Source: Termitomyces sp. T153 (taxonomy: Eukaryota; Basidiomycota; Agaricomycetes; Agaricales; Lyophyllaceae). Taken from it: DNA of 64,000 bases. A program made the translations under genes and the position numbers. The notes below the pieces were generated by a model. It did no database searches. It was given only the letters and a program-made list of their open reading frames with translations, and was not told the DNA's origin. The stretch is taken from contig JACKQL020000064.1 of the NCBI GenBank assembly GCA_018296165.2, positions 236,637-300,636 of the forward strand, given 5' to 3'. Of the stretch, positions 31,983 through 42,060 are shown piece by piece (positions within the stretch are counted from its first letter, which is position 1; each line of letters begins with the position of its first letter).

Positions 31983-33674
31983 ATGTCGTCTTCCACGTAT
32001 TCTCCAGCAGTGTCCCCCTCCCCATCAGCACATACCTTGACTTCTTCCTCGGAGGACTCTGAGGGTCAGCGAGACCATAGGTGGGTGCAGGCAATGTACT
32101 GTAGTTGTAAGTACCATCTCTTGCTCATTGTGGCTGGAGTGCTTGAATAAGTCCTGTCAGAGTTGTTGGCGGCAGTGGCAGGCCCCTTGGGGCTTACGTC
32201 GGGGGAGGCTCCAGCACAGTCAGCGGGGGAAATGGTCCTTGCTTCTTGCTCCAGGTCTGGTATGGTCTCCGGGATGGTCTGCCCTGTCCCTATGGGGTCA
32301 AGAGTCGCACAGGCAGATGTGACGGCAGAGTATTTTGCAGAGGCCATGGGGCAAGCAAGAGGTCCCCCAACATTGGAGTGGTGTCAGGCAGTGGCCCCGG
32401 TGCGTCATTGGCATGTTCCTTCCCTATGGAGCTAACCCATGTTTCTAGTGTGTGTTCTGTACCTGGCAGGGTGAACAGTGCGAGTTTGAGGAGCCCATGC
32501 CGGGAGTGCAGCAGGACACGTCAGTGTGTCTCTTGTGTTACTCACAGCACGAGAAGTGCTCTGTCACTCTGAGTTGGCATGCCACTTGCATTGTGGCAGA
32601 GCAGGGGTGGGACCGCGAGTGGGTTGCAATGCAGTTGGAGGAGGGTCAGAGGGGTAGGGTCTCAGGGAGGGGTTCTGGGGTAGAGGGGGGAGTTGGCGCA
32701 GGGTGGCCCCCGATGAAGATTGGGCCCCCGCAGGGTGGGTGGAGGGAGGGGGCCCCTACGATGCACGACAAGGGTAAATGGAGGGTGTCCCCCTCGCCAG
32801 AGGCAGGGCCTAGCAAGCAGGCACAGGGGGAGCCAGCGATGGCAGGCCCTCCGGGTCCTACGGTGTATTTCCTGACTTCTGGGGCCTTGGTTGAGCAGTC
32901 TGCAGGAGGGTTGTGGTCAGTTGCCGAGGCTTTTCTGCAGTGTTGGGCGGAGGAGTTGGAGAGGTTGTTGGCCACATGTGGGGAGGAAGTCTGTAGGGTG
33001 GGGGAGGAGAGGGACGGGCTTCGGAGGGAACTGGACAAGGCTTGGAAGGAATGGGACTTGACGTGTAGGGACAAAGATATTGCTGTGGGGACTGCCATGG
33101 AGCGACTGTCACAGCTTCAAGAGCTGTGAGCATGCATGAGGCTGTTGGAGGCATGGGCGGAGGCAGCAGGGCAACAATTGGAGGGGTCGGGGATGCAGGA
33201 AACTCAGCAGGGGCCCAGTGCGGAGGTGACCCGAGCAATGGCAGAGAGGGCATGGTGGTGGGAAGAGTGGCTTGCCAACGAGGTGGCCTTGGGGCGGCGG
33301 GGAGTGCTCTGTAAGTGCCCCCTTCATCTCCCATTTACTACGAGCTGACATTCAATTCTGCAGACTGGGCTAGGGAGCATCACATCCTCCTCGACGGAGC
33401 ATTAGCAGTGCTGGGGTCCATCCACGATGGGTTGGCAAGGATGCCCAGGGATCTCCCACTGGAGTTGGGGCAGGGGGTCATGCAGATGGGGCGTCTGCTG
33501 GCGGGACATTGGTGGAGAGCAATGGCGGACGCCGGAGCATGGTGGGAGGTGGCAATGGATGTGGCGGAGCTGCTCCCAGGGCATCCCAAAGTTCTGGCAA
33601 TGGTAGTAGTGCAGCTGGAGGTGGATCTGGTGGGAAGGATAGTGGAGGTGGATTCAGGGGGGGAGGGGGAGTAG
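31983..33674 (+). pseudogene. Antisense cargo gene of L4: Zn2Cys6-like cluster, coiled coil, helical C-terminus (best copy)
   Basis: ATG 31983 (MSSSTYSPAVSPSPS). A Ser/Thr-rich start is followed by an early intron whose borders I cannot fix, then AVAGPLGLTSGEAPAQ...TLEWCQAVAP. Intron 32400-32448 is 49 bp (GTGCGT, GCTAAC, TTCTAG). The joined frame gives CVFC, X6, C, X15, CLLC, X6, C, then a Cys nine residues later: spacing CX2CX6C-X15-CX2CX6C, like fungal Zn2Cys6 clusters. A basic region and a heptad-rich segment follow (EELERLL..EEVCRVGEERDGLRRELDKA). A TGA at 33127 (probably from CGA) breaks the frame before LLEAWAEAAGQQ. Intron 33311-33363 (GTAAGT, CTGAC, TGCAG). The last exon runs WAREHHILLDGALAVLGSI to the TAG at 33672. 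Role unknown; nuclear DNA binding is inferred. It converges on pol with a 264-bp gap. Confidence 0.75.
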
Positions 33675-33937
33675 GGGCTTTCTGGATTCTGGTGTCTTGT
33701 TGCCCCATGCTCCCTTGTTCCTATATTTTGTATTTGTAGCCTTGTTAACATTGGACTCTCGGCACTTCTGCTGAGCATGAGAAGTTTTCAGAATGAGTGA
33801 GGGGCAAAGTAAGTGGAAACACGTAGGGGGGTACTCATGGGAGTTGAATCCCTGATAAATCTAGAGGCGGGAGTTACGCCCACTGATGCCATCTGCACTT
33901 GCTAGCCCTGGAGGTCCCGGGGCTTAGTGGGGTGTTG

Positions 33938-35260
33938 TCAATGGAAGTCCTGGAGTTTGTTGGGGGCTCCATTGAGGTTTTTTTGGGGCTCCCATGTGTT
34001 GTCCTCAGGTCCATAGCCCTTCCAGTGGACTAAGTACTGGGGTCATCTGCGGACCAAGCGGGAGGCAAGGATCTGGTCAACCTCATAGCGGTACTCGTCC
34101 TCAATCTCGACGGGTGGTCAGCTGGGGCGCTGGCCAGGGAAGGGGTCCGGAACATGTTTTTTGAGAAGTTGAATGTGGAACATGGGGTGGAGGCCTTTCA
34201 AGCCCAGGGGTAGGTCAAGTTTATAGGCATGCATGGAGACCTTCCGGAGGACTTTGAAAGTACCAAGGCGCTTGTGGTCTAATTTGATGGAGGGCCTCCA
34301 GGTCTTGAGGTTGCATCAATCAAGCCAAACCAAGGTGCCGGGAGGCCAGTCAGGAGTGGGGTTGCGTCGGGTGTCAGCATGTTTGGAGTAGGCTTGATTG
34401 GCAGTGTTGATCTCATCCCAGAGAAATTAGTGAAGGGATCAGAGGTCCTCAGTAACTTTGTGGGCAGCATGGGAGGGGATGTCCTTCAGGGACAGGGTGA
34501 GTTGGGGGTTGTAGCCTTTGTTGGCAAAGAAGGGGGAGACTCTGGTGGCGGAGTGGGGCGTGTTGTTGTAGGTGAATTTGGCAAGGGGGAGTTCTGTGCA
34601 CCAGTTGTTCTGTAAATAATTAACGTATAGGTGGAGATACTGCTCCAGCATCTGGTTCACTTGTTCTATTTGTCCGTCGGTCTCCAGGTGATAGGTGGTG
34701 GAGAGGTTGGTTTTGATCTTGAGCACCCTGCATAGCAATTGCCAAAAGTGGGATACAAACAGGGGTCCGCAGTTGGAGATGATGTCATCTGGGAGTCCAT
34801 GCTTGGAGAATACATGTTCGAGAAACAGTTTGGCAAACTCTGGAGCATTGTCAGTGGTGTGGCAGGGGATGAAGAGGGCTTGCTTGGTGAGGCAGCAAAC
34901 AACGACGAGGATCAAGTTAAAACCTTCAGAATCGGGGAGTTCAACAATATAATCCATCAATAGGGAGGACTAGGGGCGGCGGCCGATGGAAAGGGGTTTC
35001 AATAGTCTGTGGGGGCAGTGATGGGGTACCTTGGCCCAGAGGCAAGGTTCGCAGGCCCTTATGTATCGTGTGATGTCCTTCTTCATTCCTGGCCAAAAGT
35101 AAGTCTGGGAGATGAGTTGAAGGGTCTTATGAATTCCTGGGTGCCCCCGGAGCTTATGGTTGTGGTGCTGCTGGAGTATGTTGAGGCGGATGGACTTGTG
35201 GTCCGTAGTGTAAATTCATCCACTCCGGAGCAGGAGGCGGTGGTCCGGAGACAGCAAAAA
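33938..35260 (-). pseudogene. L4 integrase and chromodomain
   Basis: The H2C2 module lies around 35240-35040 (HHNHKLRGHPG...CEPC). The integrase core follows with MDYIVELPDSEGFNLILVVV. The second catalytic block is IISNCGPLFVSHFW, where Asp is expected at the Asn. The third block is ETDGQIEQVNQ. The domain then passes through WPPGTLVWL and GLKGLHPMFHIQLLKKH to the chromodomain YEVDQILASRLV...[19 protein letters not shown], with its stop at 33938. Two TGA codons interrupt the last part (before PPVEIEDEY and before PQYLVHW), each explainable from CGA. Loss of the second Asp makes integrase inactive. Confidence 0.9.
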
Positions 35261-35379
35261 GGGGTTCTCAGCACTCAACTTGTCAGGGTTGTTGCGCGGG
35301 TTGTGCTGGGTGAAGAAGGAGTCTGGGGGTGAATTTCTGATTTGTTGGAGGATTCCTTCTTCATTTAAAATCAGTACGG

Positions 35380-36960
35380 CATGTAGATGTTTGTGGGGTA
35401 TTACTACTCAATGGTTGAATGCATTCCATTCGGCTTTGAATGACTTTTTTGGGTACACATTGGATCTTTGAGTGAGGGCGTCGGGCTTTGCGCCGAGTTG
35501 CCCAGGGCAGTAGTGGATGGTGAAGTCATACTCCAAGAGGGTTTCAGACCATTGGGCTTGGTGGTGGCTGAGCTGTTTTGTGGTCGTGAAGTATTGCAGG
35601 TTGTTGTGGTTGGAGTATACTTGGATGCGGTGCAGGGACCCCTCGAGGTAGGCCTGCCACTGACAGAAGGCTTCAACGATTGCAAGGAGTTCTTTGTCAT
35701 AGATGTTGTAGTTGAGTTCCACTGGGATCATCAATCAGGTGTAGAAGGCGATGGGATGGAGATCTTTGCCCCCCAGGTCCAACTGGGAGAGTATTCTGGC
35801 GATAGTGTAGTTGGAGGCATTGCACTTGAGCATGATTGGCCGGGAGGGGTCAAAATGGCAGAGAACCGGAGTGGAGGTGAAGGCCCTCTTCAGGAGGAGG
35901 AATACGCTCTGGCACTTGCTGTCCCAATCCCAAGGGGTGTCCTTCTGCGTGAGTCAGTTGAGGGGTTTGGTGATCCCAGAGTAGTTGTCAATGAAATGGC
36001 GATAAAAGTTAGCAAACCCCAGGAATGACTGTACCTCCTTGACGTTCTGCGGTGGGGGCCAGTTGAGTACTGCGTTGACCTTGGCAGGGTCCATGCACAT
36101 GCTGTTGGGGGTGATGACAACTCCGAGATATTCAACCTCCATCATGTGGAAGGAGCATTTCTTGGGTTTGGCATGAAAGTGGTACTCTCAGAGTCATTCT
36201 AAAATGCGGTGGACATGCTCTGGATGTTCCATCAGCAAATTTGAGTAGATCAGGATGTCATCCAGGTATACAATAACAAAAATGTCATTCATGTCATGGA
36301 AGATGTCGTTCATGAAGTACTGGAAAGTGGCGGGGGAGTTAGTCATTCTGAAGGGCATTATGAGGTACTCAAAGAGGCCATAGCAGGTGTGAAAGGTGGT
36401 CTTCCATTCATGTCCTGGAGTGATCTGGACGTTGTTGTAGCCAGAGGGGAGGTCTATCTTTGTGTAAATCTTGGCACTGCAGAGACAATCAACAAGGTCT
36501 CTGATCAAGGGGAGGAGATACCGGTTCTTTTTGGTGACTATGTTGAGTCCCCAATAATCCACACAGAGTCAGAGGGACCCATCCTTCTTTTTGGCAAACA
36601 GAACCGGAGCACCAGCGGCGGAGATTGACAGGCATATGAAGCCCTTGCTGAGCATGTTGTCGAGGTATTCCTTCAGGGCCCAGAGCTTGACCTCAGACAT
36701 GTTGTAGATCTTGCCAAACAGGGGTGAGGTACCTTCTTTGAGGTCAATCTTGTGGTTGTAGGAGTGGTGTGGGGGAAGTTCTTTGGCACTCCCTTCAGAG
36801 AACAGGTCAGCGAATTCATGATACTCCAGGGGAACTACTTCGGATAGGATCTGTTCCTCCATCTTGCTCTCCGGCATGGTGGTTCCTGTGTGGAGGTGCT
36901 CCTTGGGTAGGGCTGGCATGATTTGTAACTGGAAGGTGGGGGTGCCATCTTGTAGAAGGC
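35380..36960 (-). pseudogene. L4 reverse transcriptase and RNase H
   Basis: RT from about 36860: LEYHEFADLFSEGSAKELPP, then HSYNHKIDLKEG, then [40 protein letters not shown], and the intact active site [11 protein letters not shown] at about 36260. The thumb continues with GFANFYRHFIDNYS. RNase H includes YNIYDKELLAIVEAF and VYSNHNNLQYF, where the expected SDH has become SNH, then LLEYDFTIHYCPGQLGAKPD. RT looks catalytically complete; RNase H has lost one acidic residue. Frames are broken around 36560 and 35890. Confidence 0.9.
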
Positions 36961-37299
36961 GTGCAAAGGGAACAGTGCTGACGATTTTAATGTCGAGGCT
37001 TCTGGAGTCAACGGAGTTGGATGTCAGAGTGGTAGCGGATGAGTCCGGAGTGGTGGCAGAGTTGGTCGGGGACCTTGAGCGTTGCGGGTCAGGGTACCAC
37101 GGGCCTTTGTATTGATTCCAGGGTATGTTGGGAGGCAGCCATTGTAATGTGATTGAGAGTGACTGAGGCAGAGTGGCGTCTCCTTCTTTGTTGGGGCTGT
37201 CATTGGAGGTTGAGGGACTCTGGGTCACTCCGGAGGTGCTGGCACCAGGATGGGAGATGTTGGAGTCCAGGATAGACTGGAGGCGGAGGGGGATGGCAG

Positions 37300-38182
37300 C
37301 CACTAAACTCACTTTGGGGCCAGAGAATTGCATGGTGAGGTCCTTCCAGTCGATGTCAGGGCTGACGTCTTGCAGCCACAGGAGTCCGAGCATGATTGGA
37401 GTCAGCAGAGGTAATTGGGTGACGAGGAGCCAGGCCTGAAACTGCAGGTCATTGTTGAGGGTGAGGGTGTTGTTGTGGTATTGAGTGATCCTTGTTGTGG
37501 TGGGGCTTCCATCAAAGAGTTGGAGCTCAAGGGGTTTGTCAAGGTTGTTGCACTAGAGGCCGAGCTGATTACTGATGAAGGTGCCAGAGGCACTGCTGTC
37601 AACAAGGGCGGGGAATACCTTGGAAGAGTCATCGAGTCAGACATTGATGATGAATGACCATGTGGATCTAGAGCGGAGCTGCAGAGGAGTCCAGGGGGGG
37701 TCGATTGTGGCCTTGGAGTTCTTGGAGGAGGGTGAGACATTGAAAGGTATCAGCCTGGAGTCGGTGGGGTTGTCCCGGTCGAGGCAGAGGGTGAGGCTGG
37801 GCCAGTTGACATGGGGGTTGGTGGAACGGAGCCATGAGAATCCTAAGACAATGGGGGCAGAGGGGTGTAATTTTGTGATAAGTAGTCGGAGTTCTTGCTG
37901 TCGTCTGTTGGCAAAGGTCATGGTTGTTTCCAGGCAGTGTGTGATGTCTCCCGCTGGGGTGGGGTCTCCGTCAAAAAGTTTGAGGGGGATCAGGGCGGGG
38001 AGGCATTGGAGGGAGTGGGGAGTAAGTGCTGCCAGGGATTCATCGATGAAGTTGTTGGTGGTGCCACTGTCAACTAGTGTGGGGACGGGGTTGGCGGTGA
38101 AGGGAAGAGTGGTGCAGAGGAAGAGGTTGGTGGATGAGTGGGAGGGGAGGTGTACTGGAGGGCTGTCCAGGGCAAGTATCAT
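37300..38182 (-). pseudogene. L4 tandem retropepsin-like domains (PR1 and PR2)
   Basis: Two aspartic protease domains in succession in one frame. PR1: FTANPVPTLVDSGTTNNFID (Asp codon at 38069-38071), LKLFDGDP, PIVLGFSWLRSTNPHVNWPS. PR2: KVFPALVDSSASGTFISNQL (Asp codon 37598-37600), LQLFDGSP, PIMLGLLWLQDVSPDIDWKD. The catalytic aspartates are 471 bp (157 codons) apart. Each domain has the active-site loop, the FDG block, and the LG-WL flap-to-end block, so this is a domain duplication rather than one split domain. PR2 in L4 has DSS instead of DSG, but L5 keeps DSG in both. TGA and TAG interrupt PR2 upstream and downstream of the active site. Confidence 0.8.
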
Positions 38183-38319
38183 TGCATGGAGTGTGGCTGG
38201 GGCAGAGAAGACGTTGGGGTCTGGTCTGCAGTCTACTGTGTCTTCAAGACCTAAACTGCCAACTCCTTTTCTGTAAACTGGTAGTTACAGCCTTCTCTAT
38301 CAATCATCCACATGGCACA

Positions 38320-40756
38320 TCCCATCACCTGTCATTTAGGACAACTGCGAATAAAGTGTCCCTGCTTACCACATAGGATGCACATGCCCTCCTTCTGTTG
38401 TTTCTCCTGCATTTCCTCCAGCATGTCGATCCATGGGCTATCTCAAATCCTGTTTGTGCATAAGGCTTCTTGGTTGTTGGCGGGTTCCAGAATGTTGTCG
38501 TGGTCATCGGGGTTGGTGTCCAGGGGTTCTGGAGTTTCATGGAGGTCAGCAGCATTGAGCTGGGCCAGTGGACATTGTCCCAGGAGTGGGTTGGTTCTGG
38601 TAATTCCTTGGCCCAAGGGAAAACAGGGCATGGGGTTGGCGGGGTTAGTGGGAATTGAGAGCCAAACACCATTGGTTGCTCCGGCCTGCCAGTTGGTGTT
38701 ACTGGAGGCGTTCCAGGGGGTCTGGGGCACTGTGTTTTCACTGCGATCTTCCCAGTAACATTGGTTGACCTGGGTAACAAGCACCTTGTACCTGTCATAG
38801 TTGGCTTGCTTGGGTGCAAGGCGAAGGACATCCTTGATTCATTGAGGCAGGGCATGACAGAGGGTGAATCGGAGGGCGTTGTAGTTCCAGCCAGTCTCGT
38901 AGGCTTCCCATTCGAACCGTACAATAAAGGTCATGAAGCGTTTGTTGTCGCGCATTTGGAGGTTGAAGAGATTATCCTCCGCCTCCACTATGGTGTCAAA
39001 GACACTGAACTTACTCGAGAATTCCTGGGTGAAAGCAAGCTAATTGGAGAGCATGGGGTGGTTGGGGTCAAACTGGAGTAGCGTGGTGTAATGATCAAAA
39101 GCAATACCCTGTAAATATGATGTGGCAAAGGCCACTCGTGAGCTTTCAAGTTGGAAGGTAATTGGCTTAGCTTGGAACATAGTCAGACACTGGGTTAGAA
39201 AGATTCGCCACTTCTGGGGGTTGCGGCCAGTGAAGGTTTCAGGTTTCTGAATGTCAAGCTTACCCTTCCAGGCCAGTGTGTCATGGGTATTGTCCTGTGG
39301 ATTTTGAGCTCATGGCAGGAGTCCGGCATTGTAGTAGTAATAGTAGTTGTTCCTGTTTCCGTGCTGGGGGGGGGAAGTTGTCCATCACTGGGCCCCATCC
39401 TCCAGGGGGTCCGCTGTTGGGTGGCCCTTTGCTGGGGGGTTGACCCATGTTGCCTGGGGTGGGCCCCAGGGCTCATCAAGGGAGTCCTCCAGGGGTGGGG
39501 GGTCCAAAATAATTTGCATCAGTGGGAGGGTTAGGCATCAGAGCAGGCGGGGGACAAGGATGGTTGGTAAGGAAGGGTGGTCGGGGTGCCCCGGGACCCA
39601 TGGGTGGTCACAAGGGGTCCAGGGCATTGGGATGGGGTGGAGGGGCATTGACCCAAGGGGCACGGAGGTCAAAGTGGGGGGGTTGGTGTTGTGGAGGTCC
39701 ATTGCGTGGGGCGTGCTCATTGGCGGGGTTACCAGGCTTGTCAATGTAGGAGAGAGTCCGGTTGTCATCATCAATGCGTGGGGGCAGCCAATGGGAGCAG
39801 AATTCAGAGATGGCGGGCTGGTCCCAGGTTCAGAAGGCGCTGGGGACAGAGTTGGCCTGGGGGTGAGCAGAGAGAGCCAAGGTATGGGCAGCTGGTTGGT
39901 CGAACAATCCCCCCATGGGGTTGAGGTTCCTCAAGATGCTGGAGGCCGTGTTGAGTTCTTCCTGCTGATGGGGAATGGAAGGCGGGGCTTCGCTTCGTGT
40001 TCCGATGGGCTCCTTGCATTGCACATGGAAGGAGCAGGTGGGGTCTAGAGGGTCTTTGAAGGGGTGGGGGTTCGGGCTGGTGTGGATTTCTTCAACCAAT
40101 GTGCGGAGCTCGTTCCATAAGTTATTGTCAATGCCCAGGGTGCCTTGCATAGTCTCCGGGAGGTTTCCTTGCAGATAGCACTCATGGAAGTCAAGGAGTC
40201 GATCCGCCCAGACTTCTGGAGTCATGGAGGTGTCAGGGTAGCCTAGGTTGGTGAGGAGGGTGCGGGTGCATCTTGCAAATTCCACGGGAGAGAGGCAGAG
40301 GAAGTGGAGGACTTCATTGCATTGTTGGGCATAGGCTTTGACCCTTTGCTGCCTGGGAGAAGGAGGAGCTTGAGTGGGGAATGGCATACAAGGGGGGGAA
40401 TAATTGTCCATAGGCCCCAGAGGGGTTGGGGCTGCAGCAGGGACTGGGTATGCATAATAGTGGGTGGGAGAAAGGTAGGCAGGGTTAGGGGGTGCTGCAG
40501 AATATCCTCCAGGGTACATATGGGGATTGTTGCCATCGGCAGAGAATGTGGGAGGGCGGTGCCAGCCTGGAGGTATTCTCTGGCTGATGGAGGGGGTGTA
40601 GAATGCCTGGTTGGGGTTAGGAGTCCAGTGTTGAGGGGCGTACTGATCTGTGGAGGGGCCTGAGTAGAACAGGGCATAGGGGTTTTCCAGTACCGGTCGA
40701 CCATAGATGTTGGTTAGGTAGCCAGTGGGGTTGTACACAGGGTTATCTGCAGACAT
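38320..40756 (-). pseudogene. L4 gag
   Basis: Starts at ATG 40756 (MSADNPVYNPTGYLTNIYGR), 20 bp after the primer-binding site. A long Pro/Asn/Tyr-rich N-terminal region is followed by a helical retrotransposon-gag region at about 39200-38780 (SSKFSVFDTMVEAEDNLFNL, RFTLCHALPQ, ANYDRYKVLVTQVNQCYWED). An acidic linker leads to the zinc knuckle CILCGKQGHFIRSC (CX2CX4HX4C) at about 38395-38345. Gag coats and packages the RNA. Frameshifts occur near 39830 and 39480, and stops are visible. Confidence 0.8.
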
Positions 40757-40775
40757 CGAGAACAGAGTAAGGGAG

Positions 40776-40788
40776 AGTCTTGATATTA
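40776..40788 (-). promoter_or_regulatory. Self-priming primer-binding site of L4
   Basis: Minus strand TAATATCAAGACT, at the first base inside the 5' LTR. Twelve of its bases are an exact complement of AGTCTTGATATT at the predicted RNA start (41347 downward). Confidence 0.8.
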
Positions 40789-41737
40789 TGTCAGGTTCCA
40801 CTGACGATGGGGGCTCAGCTACACTGGCAAGTCCTTACTAGGTGGATGCGATGTCCTGTGCTTATAACCAAACATCTGGTATTGGCACAGAAGGACTTGC
40901 AAGGGGGAGCTAGGGGGCGGTCTGAGCAAGTCTGGAGTGGCTCGGGGGCATCTAAGACCAAGTATACTAGTTGTCAAACCTGGACAGGCGCTGGAACAAG
41001 TTTGTGGGTGTGCAAATAGAATGTGGGGTAAGCGGAGGCTTTGCGGTTGATGGGGGCAGAGCCAGAGCTTGACAGGAGATCACTAAGGTGTGAGGGGTTC
41101 CTGGGTCAAGCAGGAGTGAGGTCCAGGGTTGTCGTAGGAATGTTTGGGTTGTAGTGCACGCACGGAGTTTGTACTGTTGTTGGAGATGAAAGGAACTTAG
41201 GAAGACAAAGGAACTGTACACAGTCGAGACAAGGTGGAGACGAGGTGAGATGAGACAGAGAACAGAGATAGATTTGAAACTAAAAATAGGGACAGTGATG
41301 AGATGAAAGACAAGACATAGGAAACCAGTAAATGCAATATCAAGACTAAAGTACTAGGGGTTCCTCTACAACTTATATACCTACTACTGGGCAGCTCCAG
41401 AGGGCAGAGGATATGGTGGCGGGCTTGACAGAACTGCGCAGAGTCAACGGTTGTCGGGTGCAATCTTGGAGCGGGCTGTGGTAACATTCTGATGGAATCA
41501 GTTGGAAAGCAGATTGTCCTGGAGTCAGGGAAAGTCTCGGGAGTCCAGGGGAATTCAGGGGATGCATCAACTGCTGCGGAGAAGGCGTTGGAGTTGATCA
41601 AGGAGCCATTGGGGTCTGCCAAGGAAGTGTCAGAGTTGCCTGAAGTGGGTGCAGAGGGTGGGCAAGGGTTGGGGAGTATGGCAAAGCATTGGGGGGGGCT
41701 GGGGGTGGTGTTGGGGTCTAGGGAGCAGGTCGTGACA
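40789..41737 (-). repeat. 5' LTR of L4
   Basis: 949 bp. In element sense begins TGTCACGACC at 41737 and ends GAACCTGACA at 40789. Followed on the plus strand by the CTGCC duplication. Confidence 0.9.
41336..41379 (-). promoter_or_regulatory. L4 core promoter and transcript start
   Basis: Element-sense TATATAA at 41379-41373. AGTCTTGATATT starts at 41347, 32 nt from the first TATA base, the same spacing as in L2i, L3 and T1. Confidence 0.7.
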
Positions 41738-41742
41738 CTGCC

Positions 41743-42060
41743 CTGCCTAGGCATGCTGAATGCCCTGACAGTACATAATGGCTTTCAGCCAGTCTGCCAA
41801 CTCCCTGTGCCTTGATATGGAGATAGAGACTATGGACACCTAGCAAACTCACAGAGTTACTGCTCTTTTGGATAGCAGAGCAATGGGACTGTTCTTGGAC
41901 TTGGAGTTTGACAAATGCCACAGCCTGACCATGCAGCCCCTCCCCAAGCCAATTCTAGTTTACAACATTGACAAAATAGCCTGGATACTGTCATACATGA
42001 AGACCAGATGTGCCTCCACCTATGCATCTGCTACACTTAGAAACCCAGGTGCAATTAACA
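41743..42060 (+). pseudogene. S2 protease fragment fused to gag
   Basis: Continuation of S2 right of L4. VTALLDSRAMGLFLDLEF is the protease active site with DSG changed to DSR, then LTMQPLPKPILVYNID. At about 41976 it passes without a break into gag sequence (WILSYMKTRCASTYAS) that belongs upstream of protease. This marks an illegitimate junction at AAAATAGC. Confidence 0.65.

Larger units (their letters stand above)
30826..41737 (-). mobile_element. L4: complete family-L chromovirus, 10.9 kb, CTGCC target duplication
   Basis: The best-preserved element. LTRs are at 30826-31773 and 40789-41737. CTGCC at 30821-30825 and 41738-41742 is a perfect 5-bp duplication, and the flanks join into the S2 gag-protease spacer (compare 47421-47470 in S3). 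Minus-strand order from 40756: gag with zinc knuckle, two protease domains, RT, RNase H, integrase, chromodomain, stop at 33938. The cargo gene lies on the plus strand (31983-33674), then the polypurine tract. It keeps more CpG than S2, so it is younger, but stops and a broken integrase make it inactive. Confidence 0.95.

Noticed and set aside
34666..34902. Ser/Pro/Thr-rich ORFs overlapping integrase in other frames
   Set aside because: Shadow frames of the L4 integrase core; the integrase frame has DDE-type motifs.
38325..38924. Open 199-codon minus-strand ORF rich in Pro/Thr
   Set aside because: It is a shadow frame of L4 gag. The real frame holds VTQVNQCYWED and the CX2CX4HX4C zinc knuckle.
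40776..40788. tRNA-primed primer-binding site
   Set aside because: A tRNA-complementary site should begin TGG opposite the CCA end. This one begins TAAT and matches the LTR transcript start instead.
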